A stretch of 64,000 nt of DNA from Rhytidiadelphus loreus (GCA_947034895.1 OX344764.1:15252001-15316000); one strand, 5' to 3'. Positions 46,671 to 60,203 are shown, numbered from the stretch's first letter. Numbers and translations: made by a program. The notes: generated by a model not told the origin, from the letters alone.

Positions 46671-49600
46671 ATGGCGATCTTCGGCCATGGGAAGAAGCAT
46701 ACGACGGAGGGAGCGGACCATCAGCAGTTGCAGAAGGATCTTCTTCACCATGCCCAAGTCACGTTCGCCCATCCAGCCGCTTCTTTCGATGCCTCCGTCA
46801 TGTACGAGGCCACGGCGCAGAGTGTGCGGGACCACCTGGTGCAGCGGTGGAATTTGACCGAGGAGCATTACACCAAAACGGTACATTCCTCAACGCAGCC
46901 AATTCATTGGGCTTCCTTGTTGTGAAAAACTTCTTTTGTTTTCACCCGAGTACTCCATGTCAAGCTATTAACACGATCCTCGTCATGAAGTAAGTAGAAT
47001 ATCCTCTGTACGGTGGTATCCGACACTGTTCTAACACTCTATGACCTTGTTTAAATTTTTTTGAATCAGTTCAATTTTACTGAATACCATCTAAATATTT
47101 GTCTCTTGGAGCTTCTTTTCGTAAGCGTCGTAAGCATTGGAAGGGCATTTCACCAACCCTGTTTTGTAACCTTTTTTTGTTCATGATTCTCTTTTTGATG
47201 ATGTTTAAATGCTCTTAAAAAGGTATGATGAACCTGGAGGAAGATTACCTTGTTTGCTGAGTTTTAATATTTTTAAAGCAGTCTAATGAACCATGAAAAG
47301 GATGTACCTTTTGATGGTGTTTGTTAAAGTTTCTGAGAAATTCTAATGTTACCGAAACCCTTGTTAATGATTTGTTTCTGTTGTGGGGCTTCTTTTCTTA
47401 AGCATTGGAGGGTATTTACCAACCTTGCTTCGCTACCTTGTTTTGTTTCAGAATTCGAAGAGGATTTACTACCTTTCTCTGGAGTATTTGGTGGGGCGGT
47501 CATTGCTCAATGCAATTCTGAATTTGCAGATGAAGGTGCATTTAAACCGAGTTCTGTGAATGTGACCTTTTGAGCTGGGTATGAAGGTTATGATAATTCA
47601 TTGTTCTCTCAGATTAGGATGTTTGCTTCCGCTTGTTTGTTCACGACTTTTGAAATCTTACTGAATAAAGGGTGAATTTGTAATGCAGGGTGAATATTCT
47701 GAGGCATTGAAGGCTGAGGGCTTCCGCCTTGAAGAGACGGTAATTTCTAATTCTAACCCGTTAGTAAAGTTTTTGTTTTCCCCCTAAGTTCTCAGAGTTT
47801 TTAGAGTTATCCGCCTTCCTTCGTCCTGGATTCCTCTGATGTAGCATGACTGAGTTCTCAGGTGGAAGAGGAAAGAGATGCAGGTCTTGGAAATGGAGGC
47901 CTAGGACGACTTGCGTCGTGTTTCCTCGACTCAATGGCCACACTCAGCATCCCTTCTATCGGGTATGACCCTAAAAAATCGTCCTGCTTAGGGTCTAATA
48001 AATTTTTGATGAAAATAGGAATTGATCTCATTGACCTCAGGTTTTCTATAATTTTACTAGAGTCGTCTACTCTATGCCTGGGTCCTCATTTACTCTGGCC
48101 CAATTTACATCTCATAGGTTCGTGTGGAATACTATCTGGAGATAACCCGTTTCGAAAAACTAATCAGCAGAGAACGCAAGCGCAAAAAAGTGCAGAGTAT
48201 TTTGTATTGTAGCTGAATTGTTCACCTAGAGTTAGTAAGGACTACAGTGTACCCTTTGCATACCCTGGCCAAGGGTTTAGCTTCTGAGTATATATGTAAG
48301 CATTTGGTTATAATTATTATTGCTATTATCTATTACTTATCACCTGGATATAGATTATGATCCCCATAACGAATTGAGCTTTAATCGCTCTTTTTTCCCA
48401 ACCAAAGATTGAGCATTGGTTGTATCAGTATACACTATTTCAATCAATAGTAATCGATGGTATTTAGGTAGAAGTATCTAAAACCGTTCGCCGTCCCCCC
48501 TTTTCTCTCCTTTTTTTTTTTTTTGAAGTGTAACCAATATGACCTCAAGAAGTCTTCAACTTTACACTTGTCGCAACATGGCTCTAAAGTAACTTTGGAG
48601 TAATAAAACCTTCAGTGAATGGTTTGAGTCTTTTGGAAGACGATTCAAGGATGACAAGGGAAGGTGGTTTCTTCAAGTCTTCACTCTGAAATTCACAGAA
48701 ACTACAAAAATTCTCCTAGAAATATAATTTTTTTGAAAATTTATGATTTATATTTCTTCACAAGTAGAAGGTAACCTCTAATTGTTAATTTTGATTCAAT
48801 CTATGCTCATCAGCTTACATATTGCACTGCAGATACGGAATTCGATACCGATACGGTATCTTTGAACAGTTGATTCTGGACAACAAGCAAGTGGAGCGTC
48901 CGGACTACTGGTTGGCCAAGGGGAACCCATGGGAGGTGGAGCGGTTGGATGTGGTCTTCCCGGTTCGTTTCTATGGACATGTGGTCACTTATGAGGAAGG
49001 AAACAAGACTCTCTTCAAGTGGGAAGGTGGGGAGGTTGTGCGAGCTGTGGCCTATGACACTCCCATTCCTGGCTTCGGCACTCTCAATACCAATACCATG
49101 CGTTTGTGGAGCGCGTATGCTCTCTCACCCTCTTCTCATCTTAATCTGCAAATTCGATTCCCCAACTTTTTAAATTTAAATTTATTTTTGAACCTTTTGG
49201 CAACGAATGAAATCGAGTGTCATTGTAGAGAAAAACCCTCTAGAGGAATAGTTCTCCAAATTTCTTCTGTGCGGGTTGCCACTTCATTTTGGACCATGTT
49301 CTCGTGGAATGCCTGCTTCAGTATGTTGTCAACCCCTAAATGCCTACATGGCCAAGAGTCGCTGCTTGCATATTACATTCAACCTTCCCTAGTGACACTG
49401 CTTTTGAAACCTCTGAATGCGCTTTGACATGTGCTCACAACTTTTTGTCATGCAAGAGTTGTATACAATCAGTTTGTATACAACATGACTGATTCTGTGG
49501 TATTAAGGAATGTGAAATTACAGGGTGTGTTATGAGAGAGATGAGTGTATAGGGGTTGAAAAGAAAGATTTAGGAGCTTCAAGGAAAGTAGCAAATATTC

Positions 49601-52600
49601 TATTAGAATGAAGAAGCTGGGTCCTGCGTTTTTTAACAGTAAAAATAGGCTTTGAAAGTTTAGCAATGGACTTCGAAAGTGAATCTTATATTTTTAGTTC
49701 AGGCACTAAGGTGTTGATGTTGCTAGACCATCTGCAATTTTCTCTAATATTCTTTGTCTACAATGCGACCCAGTTCATTGACCCTGGTTTTGGGTGTGCA
49801 GGCGTCCTTTGGAAGAGTTTAGTTTGACCGATTTTAATGATGGTCACTACAGTAAGGCAGTGGAGGCTAGAGATAGGGCAGAGGCAATCAGTTCTGTCTT
49901 GTATCCCAATGACAACCACGATGAGGGGAAAGAGTTGCGGCTCAAGCAACAATATTTCTTTGTAGCTGCTACTCTTCAGGTAAACATCCAGCAGTATGAA
50001 CGTTTCTTAGTAAGGAAAACAAGAACTACTCGTGATTTTAAGATAGGATTAAGCCAATATGCTACTCATTTTTAAGTATCCACCTACATTATTTGTTTCA
50101 TTTTTGCAACAAGACTGGGACACTTGCAAGCAACTTTACAACACTCGTTTGTGTCATACTTGCTCCAAAGTTGGTTATTTTTACTTAAAGGCTTCCCGCA
50201 CTCGAGGGAAGCATGCCATTGGTCTATTGGAGCAACTGGTCTCCACTCTAGAGCAAGGTTTTCAACTATGCAAGAATATTCTGCTTTCTTCTACAGAATA
50301 GTTCATGACCCAAACATATTTAGAACAATTTTGATCATATTTGATGTTCTTAAAATTCAAGTATGCAGCTTGAAATTTTTGGAAATACGTAGCGAGTGTA
50401 ACGTGAAAACTTCGTTAGAATATTTGAATGAGAGAACATTTCATATTCCTATGACTTAGCGGATGAGGAATGGCAAAAAAAGATGGAGTTTTTTTCCACA
50501 TTTGGGCATGCTTTGAGCATCATATGTGACATGAAAGATGACATGGCAAAGTACACTAATGATGATAAATAGTGTTAGCCATACTAACTATTTTAGAAAT
50601 GCTATAAGTTTTTACTTTTGATGAATATTTTTACTGAGTGTATAGATCCTAATATCATTTTAAGTGGGAGAACTTTACACCTATAGTTGGTAAAAATATT
50701 CATCAACAGTAAAAACTTATAGCTCTTTTAAATCAATTAGTGTAGGTAACACTATTTATCATCATTAGTGTAGTGTTCTTCTACTGAGCACTGAGGGTAT
50801 TCACCCAGAATCGTCATTTTCAAGTGTATTTTGGATGCACATACCTTCTTGCTTGGAACCTTCATAAAATGAGGAAAAGGAAGGACCTTTATTTTGTAAT
50901 TATTAATGCTTTGTGCACTGGGCTCGGCGGAAGTGGTGTTACCTTAATCAGCTTTCTTTGTGGTTGTGCAGGATATCATGAAGCGTTACAAGAAATCTGG
51001 AGACGCAATCTCAAAGTTTGACAGCAAAGTTGCTGTGCAGCTCAATGACACTCATCCCACCATCGCTATTCCAGAGCTCATGCGCCTCTTCCTAGATGAG
51101 GAGGTCAGTACCTAATATACTATGCAGTTAAGGCCTTTGAGGTTCAAGCATCCATATATCGGATGCTTTTTGGTCAAATCTTACGGTCACCTTGAAATTG
51201 ATTTTAAGTTTGATTAAGTTCATGAATGTCGTCAAGTCTAGTTTCCAATTCACTTTTGAAATCTAAAGAATCCAAAGTGTAGAGCATTTATCGCAGTTGC
51301 AAGTTCTACAGGTCGAGATCCAGACTACACTATTCAACATGTTCACCTCAATCTACACCGTGCATTTTTTTAAAAACTTTTTGTCACATATATCTTAAGA
51401 ACCTTAGCGAAAAAATGTAGGTCTGCAACTTAAAACGTGCGTACATTTTGCATGAAAGTTCATATTAATGATTTCAAAGTCGACACTCTTATCTAATAGT
51501 GCCCTGTTGATCCCTGTTTTTGAATGCAGAAAATGACTTGGGATGAAGCTTGGGACATCACTACTCGAGTGTTTGGTTACACCAACCACACCATACTTCC
51601 AGAGGCGCTTGAGAAATGGTCAGTCCCATTGATGCAGAAGCTGCTGCCTCGCCATTTAGAAATCATCTATGAGATCAATCATCGGCATCTCCAGGTACTC
51701 CACTTGTTTCTTTTCCCTCTTTGTAACAACTTGTCAGTCTCAGGGCCACTACATATTGCACAGGTTGAAGCAACAAGTCTACAGTTTGGGCTAGCATAAT
51801 GTGCAACTAAGGGTGAGACAACAAGCTTAAAATAATTCATAGTATTTCTGACATCTCACGGTGTATTTGAGGCACTAGCATCTTTCTAATTCACCTCAAA
51901 GAGGTGGCTTGAAACGTTGTTGTCTTGAATATTTTTAGCATGTAATATGGGAATCTGTAAGCGTCACTTCTTCATGCTCATTCTTGTTACTTGGTCGAAA
52001 ATAACGCGAACATTGAAATAACTGAGGCAAAATTAATAAATAATGATTTGCTCCAAAGTGTAATTTTTTTTGTCATCACAAGCTTCAACATGTACAATCT
52101 AAGGTGGCTCTTACACTGTCCTAGAACCTGGGACAAAATCTGCATCCAGAATTGCAAGTGGGTTATGTTTGGTAAAAGAAGGGCAAATCATGGAACACAG
52201 ATTTCAATTTTAAGTCACCGCAAATTTGATAAATCTGTAAAGCAGTTCTGACATTCAGAAGATGATCGATGACCTACTTCTGGTATGGGAAGAGAAGCTT
52301 TTTAAAGTGAGAATGATATGAACAATTTTTTATAAGGCCTACAATTTTCTTTCTTTTTAGGTTGTTGAGGCCAGGTGGCCAGGTGATACTGAGAGGCTGA
52401 TTAAGATGAGCATCATTCAAGAGGGCGAGACGAAGATGGTGCGCATGGCCATTCTAGCTACCGTTGGATCCCACGCTATCAATGGTGTAGCTGAGATTCA
52501 CTCCGGCTTGGTAAAAACCTCCCTTTTCCCGGAGTTTGTGGAGCTGACGCCTGCGAAGTTCCAGAACAAGACCAATGGTGTGACACCACGACGGTGGATT

Positions 52601-55600
52601 CTGCAAGCAAATCCCAGTCTGAGCGAGGTATTTACATGCCCTTCATAAATGAATCATTTAGAAAAGTTAAAGAATAGTCACAAAATGTACAAGTAGAAAA
52701 ATGAAATTATTTCTGAACATTAGAAATATGTTATGAAGATTACGGTGACTGACAATCAGCTTCCAAACTGGAATTTCTACTTTTTGCATGGGGCCAATGC
52801 CATCCTGCAGGGTCAATGGGCTCAAGAAAATCTGACCAAGTATGCCTATTTGCAGATCATCAGTAAAGCTGTAGAGACCGATGAATGGGTTCTGAAGCTG
52901 GATTTACTGCGGGTATGTCTTATTACTCTCTTATTTACGCTAGTATTTGGATATTCAATGTCATACCTGCTCTAAAGCTTCAAGGCCCGCGTCACAGCTT
53001 TCGTAAAGGGATCAACAATGAAAGTGATACATTTATATTTGACCCAGTTGACATGATTTAATTTGATTATTGATATTGGAGTAGTTACAGACTTTTCCCA
53101 AAAGATATTGTATTGTCTGTACAAGCTGGTCAAAACATTCTTTCTCTTGACAATTGAAAAAGGATTTAAAATTCTGAGATTGTAGAGTACATGCTGAATG
53201 AGTGGCCAATGCTTGTCTTCTTCATGGTATCCCTCACCTGAGATGAGCTCAAATTTATGCCCAAAAAGAATCTAATTTTTTTCCAAAGGTGCTGAGGTAG
53301 TTCCTCAAGAATGTGATGGTGATATATTGAAGTGTCTCTTGGCTTTGACTGTTTGTTTTCAGAGACTGAAAGATTTGGCCAGCAACAAAAGCTTGCAGCA
53401 AGATTTCAGAGCATCAAAGCAGCTCAACAAAGCCCGTCTAGCTGCACTCATCAAGAGTCATTGTGGTGTCGAAGTAAGCGAACTGTGCTTGAAACTACTA
53501 CGTCAAGAATTAGTCTTATATGGCTACTACAATTTCTGAATGCATCTTACACCCTGCAGCTGATAGAGTTCTTTCATTGTTTCAGGTCAGTGAGAAGGCT
53601 CTCTTCGATGTGCATATCAAGCGCATTCACGAGTACAAGCGCCAACTCTTGAACATCTTGAGTCTTATCCATCGCTACATCTGCATCAAGGTAATGGTTC
53701 ATTCTTGTTCTCTGAAATTTTCCTTACATTGGAGGATAGCATCTTAAACCTAAACTTAAAAACCCTAAACCCTACACTTTTTTTGACACCCCAAGTTTAG
53801 GCTCTTCATCATTCTTGTTTTGTACTGGCCTCAATTATTCTTTTTTCTCCTGGCCTTGAATTACAGAGAGCCTCACCTGCAGACCGAGCAAAGTTTGTGC
53901 CTCGTGTGGCCATTTTTGCCGGGAAGGCAGCACCAGGGTATTACCTGGCAAAACGGATTATTCACCTCATTAACGCGTGAGTACACTACTTTCAATCATC
54001 TTCCAGCTTAGGTATTTTGAACTTTTTGTTGCATTTTTTTGAACATAAGGCAGAGGATACTAAAACCTTCATGAACCTACTCCTGTACTCTATCAATTCT
54101 TTCAAATTTAGTACATTTTCAGGTACAGAACGCACACTGCTTTTAGATGACAGAACTAGGTGATGTGGGATTTTCAACTTTGACAGTCCATAAAATATTC
54201 TAAGAATTGTGTTATTTTTTATTTGAGACTACAAGCCTGCAATTCTATCACCATCATATTCTGATAGAAGTACATCAAACCTGCCTGTAAGCAATTATTT
54301 AAAATAAAGGGAATAGTGTCCTCTACCTTACTATTAGCTCCCTAACAGTCTAAAACTGCGTACACAGGGTTGGTGCCAAGGTGAACAATGACCCTGAGGT
54401 TGGAGATTTATTGAAAGTGGTGTTCATTCCGAACTACAGCGTGTCTCTTGCTGAGGTAACATCTCATAGTTGGGGTTTGTCTTTCTCTTACACATATTAC
54501 TTTGATAGCAGAGTTCGTGTTGTTTCTACTTCAAAAATGCATTGATATAATATAACTATCACACATTACATGTGAAAATTATCACGTTGTATGTACAACA
54601 TGGATGAAAATTTTGTATGATTTTTTGCAGGTATGTCTCATATGTTTTTGACATATATTTAATGTGAAAATTCAACTGCTTGAATGCATTCTTTATGTAA
54701 AGCCAATGCAGCTATTTGTTTCCACATTTTTCGTGCAATCATACTTTTAAATATGAAGATGAGTATGTACAATAAACTGAAAGGAAGATGACAATTTTTG
54801 AAATCCAAATTGGACATGGTGATGACGCAGCATGCTTTTGAAACATGTGTAGGTGATCATCCCTGCCAATGACATCTCCCAGCACATCTCAACAGCTGGG
54901 ATGGAAGCCAGCGGTACGTCCAACATGAAGTTCGTCATGAACGGAGGGTTGATTGTGGGCACCATGGATGGGGCGAACATTGAGATCGCCCATGAGGTTG
55001 GCCGAGAGAACATGTTTGTGTTTGGAGCCTCTTCTGAAGAGGTGGAAGGGCTTCGTCATGATCTAAAGCATAAGGGCGAGGAGTTCCTCGACGAACGACT
55101 TCTCGAGGTATGGAAACTCATTTTTTTCCATCACCATGCCCTAATTTTGACCTCTGATGCATGAAACTCTTGATATGTGGGTAGTTTGTTAGCTTAGGTT
55201 TGATTGGTTCTCATATTTGGTTGATTCTTTATGTGCTCTGATGTCATCTAAAACTGGTTTGGTATGGATTTAAGGTTTAGGGTTTATGTCCTGTGACTTT
55301 CAGCTGTGTATAACAGTTCACGTTATTAGAATGGAATCTTATTTGTGAGGATCTGGTTCCTATTTTCGAGTGGATTCTAATACACTAGAATATGTTTTAT
55401 TTGGGTACCCCATGAATATGCTATGAATTGCTGAAGTTTGGTACTTCAAACTTGGTATAACCTAGACTGCCCTTGAACCATGAGGATTGCATCTACCATG
55501 TATCTCATTGAAGCATCTTTGACTGTGATCTCCTTTCTTACAGAGTCTCATGTTTGGATGAGACTTGCATTGTTCATGATTTCGGTTTTCATAATACCCT

Positions 55601-56716
55601 AAAAAATGAGGTGTGGTGTGTTCTGATCGTATAAAGACCTGGCTTTTGGGTAGCTTGTTAGGTTAGATTAGTTTAGTTGATGTTTTCAGTTGATTTGTGA
55701 TGTGCCCTGATGTCATGCAAACTTGGTTTCCGGGTAGCTTGGGAGGTTGTTGTGGTTTACGTTATTAGTAATCATAAAACACTTTAAAACAAGGGGTGAA
55801 GCATTCTAAAATTGCAAAACCCTGGCGTTTGGGTAGCTTAGGTTAGTTTTGTTTGCATTTCTGGCGGCTATGGCTAACGAGAATGTGCATTGGCAGGTCT
55901 ATCATGCAATCGAGGCAGGCGAATTCGGACCGTATGAAGAGTTTGAGCCTATCTTGTACTCTTTGCGGGAAGGGAGGGACTACTACTTGCTCGCCCATGA
56001 CTGGCCCTCTTACCTTGATGCTCAGGTTAGAAGCAGGATATTCTTGAAAGAGCTGTGGCAAGTTTTCAGATATTGCACGACATTTTCATGTGATTATTTT
56101 TTGTACTTATTAAAGCAATTTGGTGCTGTTATTTTTTGGCTGCAGGACGCGGTGGATCAGGTCTTCGTAGATCAATCTGAATGGACAAAGCGGTGTATCG
56201 TGAGTACGTCCATGATGGGCGTTTTCAGCAGTGACCGAACAATTGAAGAGTATGCCAAGGAGATCTGGAGTGTTACGGTAAGTCCATCCTACTCCAAGTC
56301 CCGAAAATTCTAAATCCTAAACCCGAAATCTGCTAGTTAGTCAGTACTCGGCATGTGCTTCCCACCTAAGTTGGGATGTTCTAATTCTGTCATGGGACCT
56401 AATTCTGCCAGTTGTTTTCATGGAATACATCGGATATCACAAGGGTAGGCTCTCAGTATACGTAAAATCTTTTTAGTGGACAAGAGTAAGGGCATTTACT
56501 TTTGCCCTCGGATGTACTGCTTGGGTGCATTGCAAGAATTACGTCTCATGACAGAACTAGAGATCCGCACTTTAACTTCATATGAATTTTTTAAGTGCAA
56601 ACAATATTTCTTGTTGGTCATCCTCCATTGGAGTTTCCGGGTCTGATCGCCCCTCAATGACTAACACTTGTTTTCTGTTTTCCTTTCTGGGGCAGTCCTC
56701 GCGAGTACAAACTTGA
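46671..56716 (+). CDS. Alpha-glucan (glycogen) phosphorylase, 18 exons, 825 aa
   Basis: Glycosyltransferase family 35 enzyme that releases glucose-1-phosphate from alpha-1,4-glucans using pyridoxal phosphate. Exons: 46671-46880, 47452-47535, 47689-47739, 47862-47962, 48833-49114, 49802-49979, 50972-51103, 51530-51694, 52361-52627, 52856-52912, 53363-53473, 53586-53690, 53867-53976, 54368-54455, 54853-55107, 55897-56025, 56146-56277, 56696-56716. Every junction is GT-AG and phases agree. Landmarks: [33 protein letters not shown] (about 123-142), [15 protein letters not shown], and the cofactor lysine K673 in GTSNMKF. There is no transit peptide and no large mid-protein insertion of the plastid L-type, so it should be cytosolic. 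Several blocks ([33 protein letters not shown]) look closer to fungal and animal enzymes than to angiosperm PHS1/PHS2. The start follows from the frame and the family N-terminus. Confidence 0.95.
50554..50770. mobile_element. 217 bp mariner/Stowaway-type MITE, copy 2, in intron 6 of the phosphorylase gene
   Basis: Reverse-complement copy of 28454-28670, flanked by TA on both sides (50552-50553 and 50771-50772). It lies about 200 bp upstream of exon 7 and interrupts no coding sequence or splice site. Confidence 0.88.
55108..55896. repeat. Intron 15 of the phosphorylase gene with diverged internal repeats
   Basis: The phrase GGGTAGYTTG with TTAGGTT-like continuation occurs at about 55180, 55648, 55732 and 55828, accompanied twice by CTGATGTCAT-AAACTGG-like text. 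These are weak internal duplications within the longest late intron. Confidence 0.45.
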
Positions 56717-57239
56717 ATCTCCACATCAGATACAGAAATAAGAAACTCCGCCAGCTGGAGTATCATGCTTTTGTAATGGATCATGGGTAGGGCAGTTTTG
56801 TATCATCCTATCCACATTTCCTTTGAAGAGATTTGGCAACAAATTTTGAAGATTGAAGATAAGTAGTAACGTAGCAGCAAATGCTTGTTTGAATGAATAC
56901 AAGAGCTCTCAGTGACTAGGGAGGCTAGAATGTGACGCCGGAGAGAAAGAGACACTGTTACAGGATTGCTTGTATTGCTAATGCAATCTGATTATTGTAA
57001 TATCATTCTGATCCTCCGCTATTGCCTTACGTCTTTTGACAAACTTTCTACATTCCCGTTGTCACGAATTTCAGGCCATTGTGTATGATACATTTGGGTA
57101 AAACTTCTGACTGTATGCTTTTCAATCTTCCGCTGATGTTCCTTCTAACATTCGCTCGATTTTAACTATGTACTTTTCAGTAACAATTAGTCCACTTATG
57201 TCCTATTCTTGGTTATCATCCATTCTTGAAAACATGGAG
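56717..57239. other. Convergent intergenic interval
   Basis: About 520 bp between the stop codons of two genes pointing at each other. It should contain both 3-prime untranslated regions and polyadenylation signals; none stands out. Confidence 0.5.
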
Positions 57240-60203
57240 TTACCGTCTAGGGGAACTGTCTTTAAACTGAAATCCAGATGCTGTAAGCAGCTTCCATGAT
57301 CCCGTTCTAATTGGAGACTCTAACGTCTCACTGAAAACTTCTCGCTCTGCTTGTGTGTAAGCACAATATTGTATTCTTTGTACATGCTCAACAGATACTT
57401 TGGGGCTGAAACTTGAAACTGAAATTGCTAATCCTTCCCCTGCAGCCAGCACAGAAGAATGGTTTTGTGATCAACAGAGCCCGAGTCCTCAGACTGGTCT
57501 ACAAATTAACACTTTCAATGAATCACAAATAAACGTCGACGCCAGAGTGTATTCCATCAGCTTCAATTGCAATTGCATTTGAACCTCAAAATTCAGGGTG
57601 TTTGAAACATTGGCAACTTCACATATCGTCCATTACGTTTTCTTATGATATTTCTCCTAGAGCCAGAATTTACTGCAATAACAGAATATTAGGAAAATCC
57701 ATCGTGGCCCTAGCCGGCACTCAAAATTGGATCAGTAGAAAATGCTTACCATGAGAGATGCAGAGTACGTTGTCCTGTGGAAATATGTCTGCAACAGCAA
57801 GGAAAGTGTTGATGTACCGGCGATGTCCATCTTCGTAGGACTCCTCCCAATCGGGCAACTGTCGCAGAAAAATATTCTAATGAGTTCTGGAATCCTTCAA
57901 CGTCGGCCACAGTGACAAGATGCATGACACATTCAAAGGACGTCGTGACTCTCATTTCTGAATGGTAAAATATGTTTTGGAAGGTACTCTACTTGCGTGT
58001 GAGCATTCAGAGTGAATTTTATATTTGTGTTTCGGACACTCAGGAGGTAGAAAGCGAAACTTCACCAGACCAGACATAAGTTAAGCTTAAATTCAACAAG
58101 TGACTCGTGCTCAATCGTGCTACCAGCACTAAATTATTACAACTACTAAACTGTAGTCCGTGTTTGCAGCGGTCCATCTGAATTCTCACAGCTTTGTGTA
58201 CGACTACGTTACTTCTTTCAAGGACAGCACTGGACACTTGGATGAGTTGACAACCCAACTGCAAAAATTGTTTATAACCACAGCTTTGTGTACGATTACG
58301 TTTTTTCTTTCAAGGACAGCACTTCACACTCGGATGAGTTGACAACCCAACTGCAAAAATTGTTTATAATAATTTGTGCTCAGAGCATAAGACTAAATTA
58401 AGGCTATTGTGCAGTACAATATCAGTATAAATTTCAGTTTATCAATTATAGTTTTAGCCCGGCAAGCAGATGATGAATGGAGGGCTTCAAGGCACTGTTT
58501 TGTCCAACAAACTTCTCATTCATCCAATGTAATACTTTTAAAAAAGACAGCCTTCCTTTGCGACCAATTTCATGAAATTGCGGTAAATGATATATCTTTA
58601 CAAAGATATAAGCAAAAATGTGCAAAAATCCAAAAAAGGATTTGAGGTGTTAAGGGGTTAACATATGTATTTTTACTTATTTTAAACCAGGATGGAGTGG
58701 ATTCAAAGGTGCAATTTTCTCAGACCTGGGAATGAACGGGAAGCACTGAAAAGTCCACCACTCCACTTGGCAGAGCAGAGACGAGCTCGTCCAACGACAA
58801 AATCCAATCCTTGCTACTCTGGGGATCATGAGGAGGATATCTGATTGCTCGGTTGTTCATAAGCTCCGCTAACCCATATTCTATGGAAACCTGCACTTCA
58901 AATGCATAAACATAAGATCAAAACTCATGTCAATGTCGTACACATTCAACTTAACATCTTTAGCCCCTTAACGCCTTGATCCTTTTTCGAATTTTGGCAC
59001 ACTTTTGCTTATATCTTTGTACACAAGTATCATTTACCGCAATTTCATGAAACTGTTCATTAAGGAAGGTTGTCTTTTCAAGATTCAAGTGTTACATTGG
59101 ATGAATGAGAAATTAGTTGAACTAAACAACACCTCCAAGCCCTTGCCCTTTGTTCATCGTTCAAAATATGGACGTGAGCGCTTAAGGGTTAACAGTCCTA
59201 ACCCTAAAAGTACAATGCTCACAAGCCATTCAAATTTCAAGCACCAATTCAAAGCAGTAAATAAGCAATGTCCGAATTTGATCACCAATTCATCCTCTTC
59301 TCATCGCAATTGCGAGCAGAAGGAACAAACCTAAAGGCAGGCGATATCGGTATCGCCATCGGGATACATGGCATTGATGAACCCAATTCAAAGTAGTGAG
59401 CACGCATTTCCAAATCCAATCACCAATGGAACATCGCAAACAAACCATTTCCATGTTCGATCAGCACTTCAACGTCGCAAACAAGTCATTTCCGAATTCG
59501 ATCACCACTTCAACGTCGTGTCATCGCAATTGAGAGCAAAAGAAACCGACCTAGACACAGGGGATGTCGCAGTCGCCATCAAGATACGGGATACATTCCC
59601 TTGATGAACCCAATTCATCGTCGTAAACAAGAAATTGAAAATTCCAATCACCAATTCAACGTCACGAACAAGCAACTTTCAAATTCGATCACCAATTCAA
59701 CCTGTTCTCATCGCAGTTGCGAGCAAAAGAAACCGACCTTGACACTGGCGATGTCAGGATGCATGCCCTTTATTAACCCAATTCAATTTCGCACACAGGA
59801 AATTACCAAATCAAATCACCAATTCAATGTCGCACACAAGTAATTTCAAATTTCAATCACCAATTCAACCAGAGAACCTTACCTTAACATTGATGGTGCC
59901 CACATCATCGTCCCCATCGGGAAACATGCCCTTGATGAACCCCGCGGCGGTCTGCACACACCTCAAGAACGGCGACACGACAATCCTCGAGACTCTCACC
60001 CCCTTCCCTCGCAGCTTCTCCCCAACTCGTACCGCCTGCTCCACGCCCACCTCCGTGAGCGGCGGATCCCACGTCCGGGCGCCCTCCTCGTGCCGCCACG
60101 CCCGATTCACGTCGTCCCAACGCTGCCCGTGACGCATCACAAACAGATACTGCTTGCTTGCTATTGCACCCTTCTCCTTCCATTCCCCATTCCCAAGCTC
60201 CAT
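57240..60203 (-). CDS. Histidine phosphatase (phosphoglycerate-mutase-like) family protein, 4 exons, 264 aa
   Basis: Histidine-phosphatase superfamily member; these enzymes form a phospho-histidine intermediate. Exons on the minus strand: 59883-60203, 58726-58890, 57750-57858, 57240-57439, all GT-AG with consistent phase. The nucleophile motif is LFVMRHGQR (H25), the first conserved Arg context SPFLRCVQTA (about 78-87), and the second catalytic His ISHGEG (H198). It resembles the plant At3g60415-like and animal UBASH3/STS phosphatase branch more than the glycolytic mutase, but the substrate cannot be inferred. There is no signal peptide. Introns 1 and 2 each hold an alpha TTAA MITE; intron 2 also has a 92 bp tandem duplication and intron 1 has degenerate copies of the exon 1 end. 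Confidence 0.92.
58187..58370. repeat. 92 bp tandem duplication in intron 2 of the phosphatase gene
   Basis: CACAGCTTTGTGTACGA starts at 58187 and again at 58279. Both units run through CAAGGACAGCACT and GATGAGTTGACAACCCAACT to TTGTTTATAA, with few differences. Confidence 0.9.
58450..58661 (-). mobile_element. TTAA-flanked MITE, alpha subfamily, in intron 2
   Basis: The right end GGTGTTAAGGGGTTAA is clear; the left end has decayed. The interior (CTCATTCATCCAATGTAATA, AAGATATAAGCAAAAATGTG) matches 41341-41570. Confidence 0.7.
58970..59192 (+). mobile_element. TTAA-flanked MITE, alpha subfamily, in intron 1
   Basis: Left end TTAG-CCCCTTAACGCC (one base from TTAA); right end CGCTTAAGGG-TTAA. 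Interior as in 28720-28947, same orientation. Confidence 0.75.
59200..59882. repeat. Intron 1 repeats with degenerate copies of the exon 1 end
   Basis: Three blocks near 59330-59390, 59550-59610 and 59725-59790 repeat the sequence that spans the exon 1 splice donor and the last approximately 60 bp of exon 1 (on the plus strand: a CCTTGATGAACCC word preceded by a GCCATCNNGAT or similar phrase). Between them ACCAATTCAACGTCGC and TTCGATCACC words recur at about 40 bp spacing. The unit is about 150-220 bp. Confidence 0.7.

Noticed and set aside
46610..46993. Alternative 127-codon frame overlapping phosphorylase exon 1
   Set aside because: Out of frame with the conserved phosphorylase N-terminus; a shadow of the real exon.
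52733..52975. Separate gene in the phosphorylase locus
   Set aside because: The open frame is the end of intron 9 read into exon 10 of the phosphorylase and on into intron 10.
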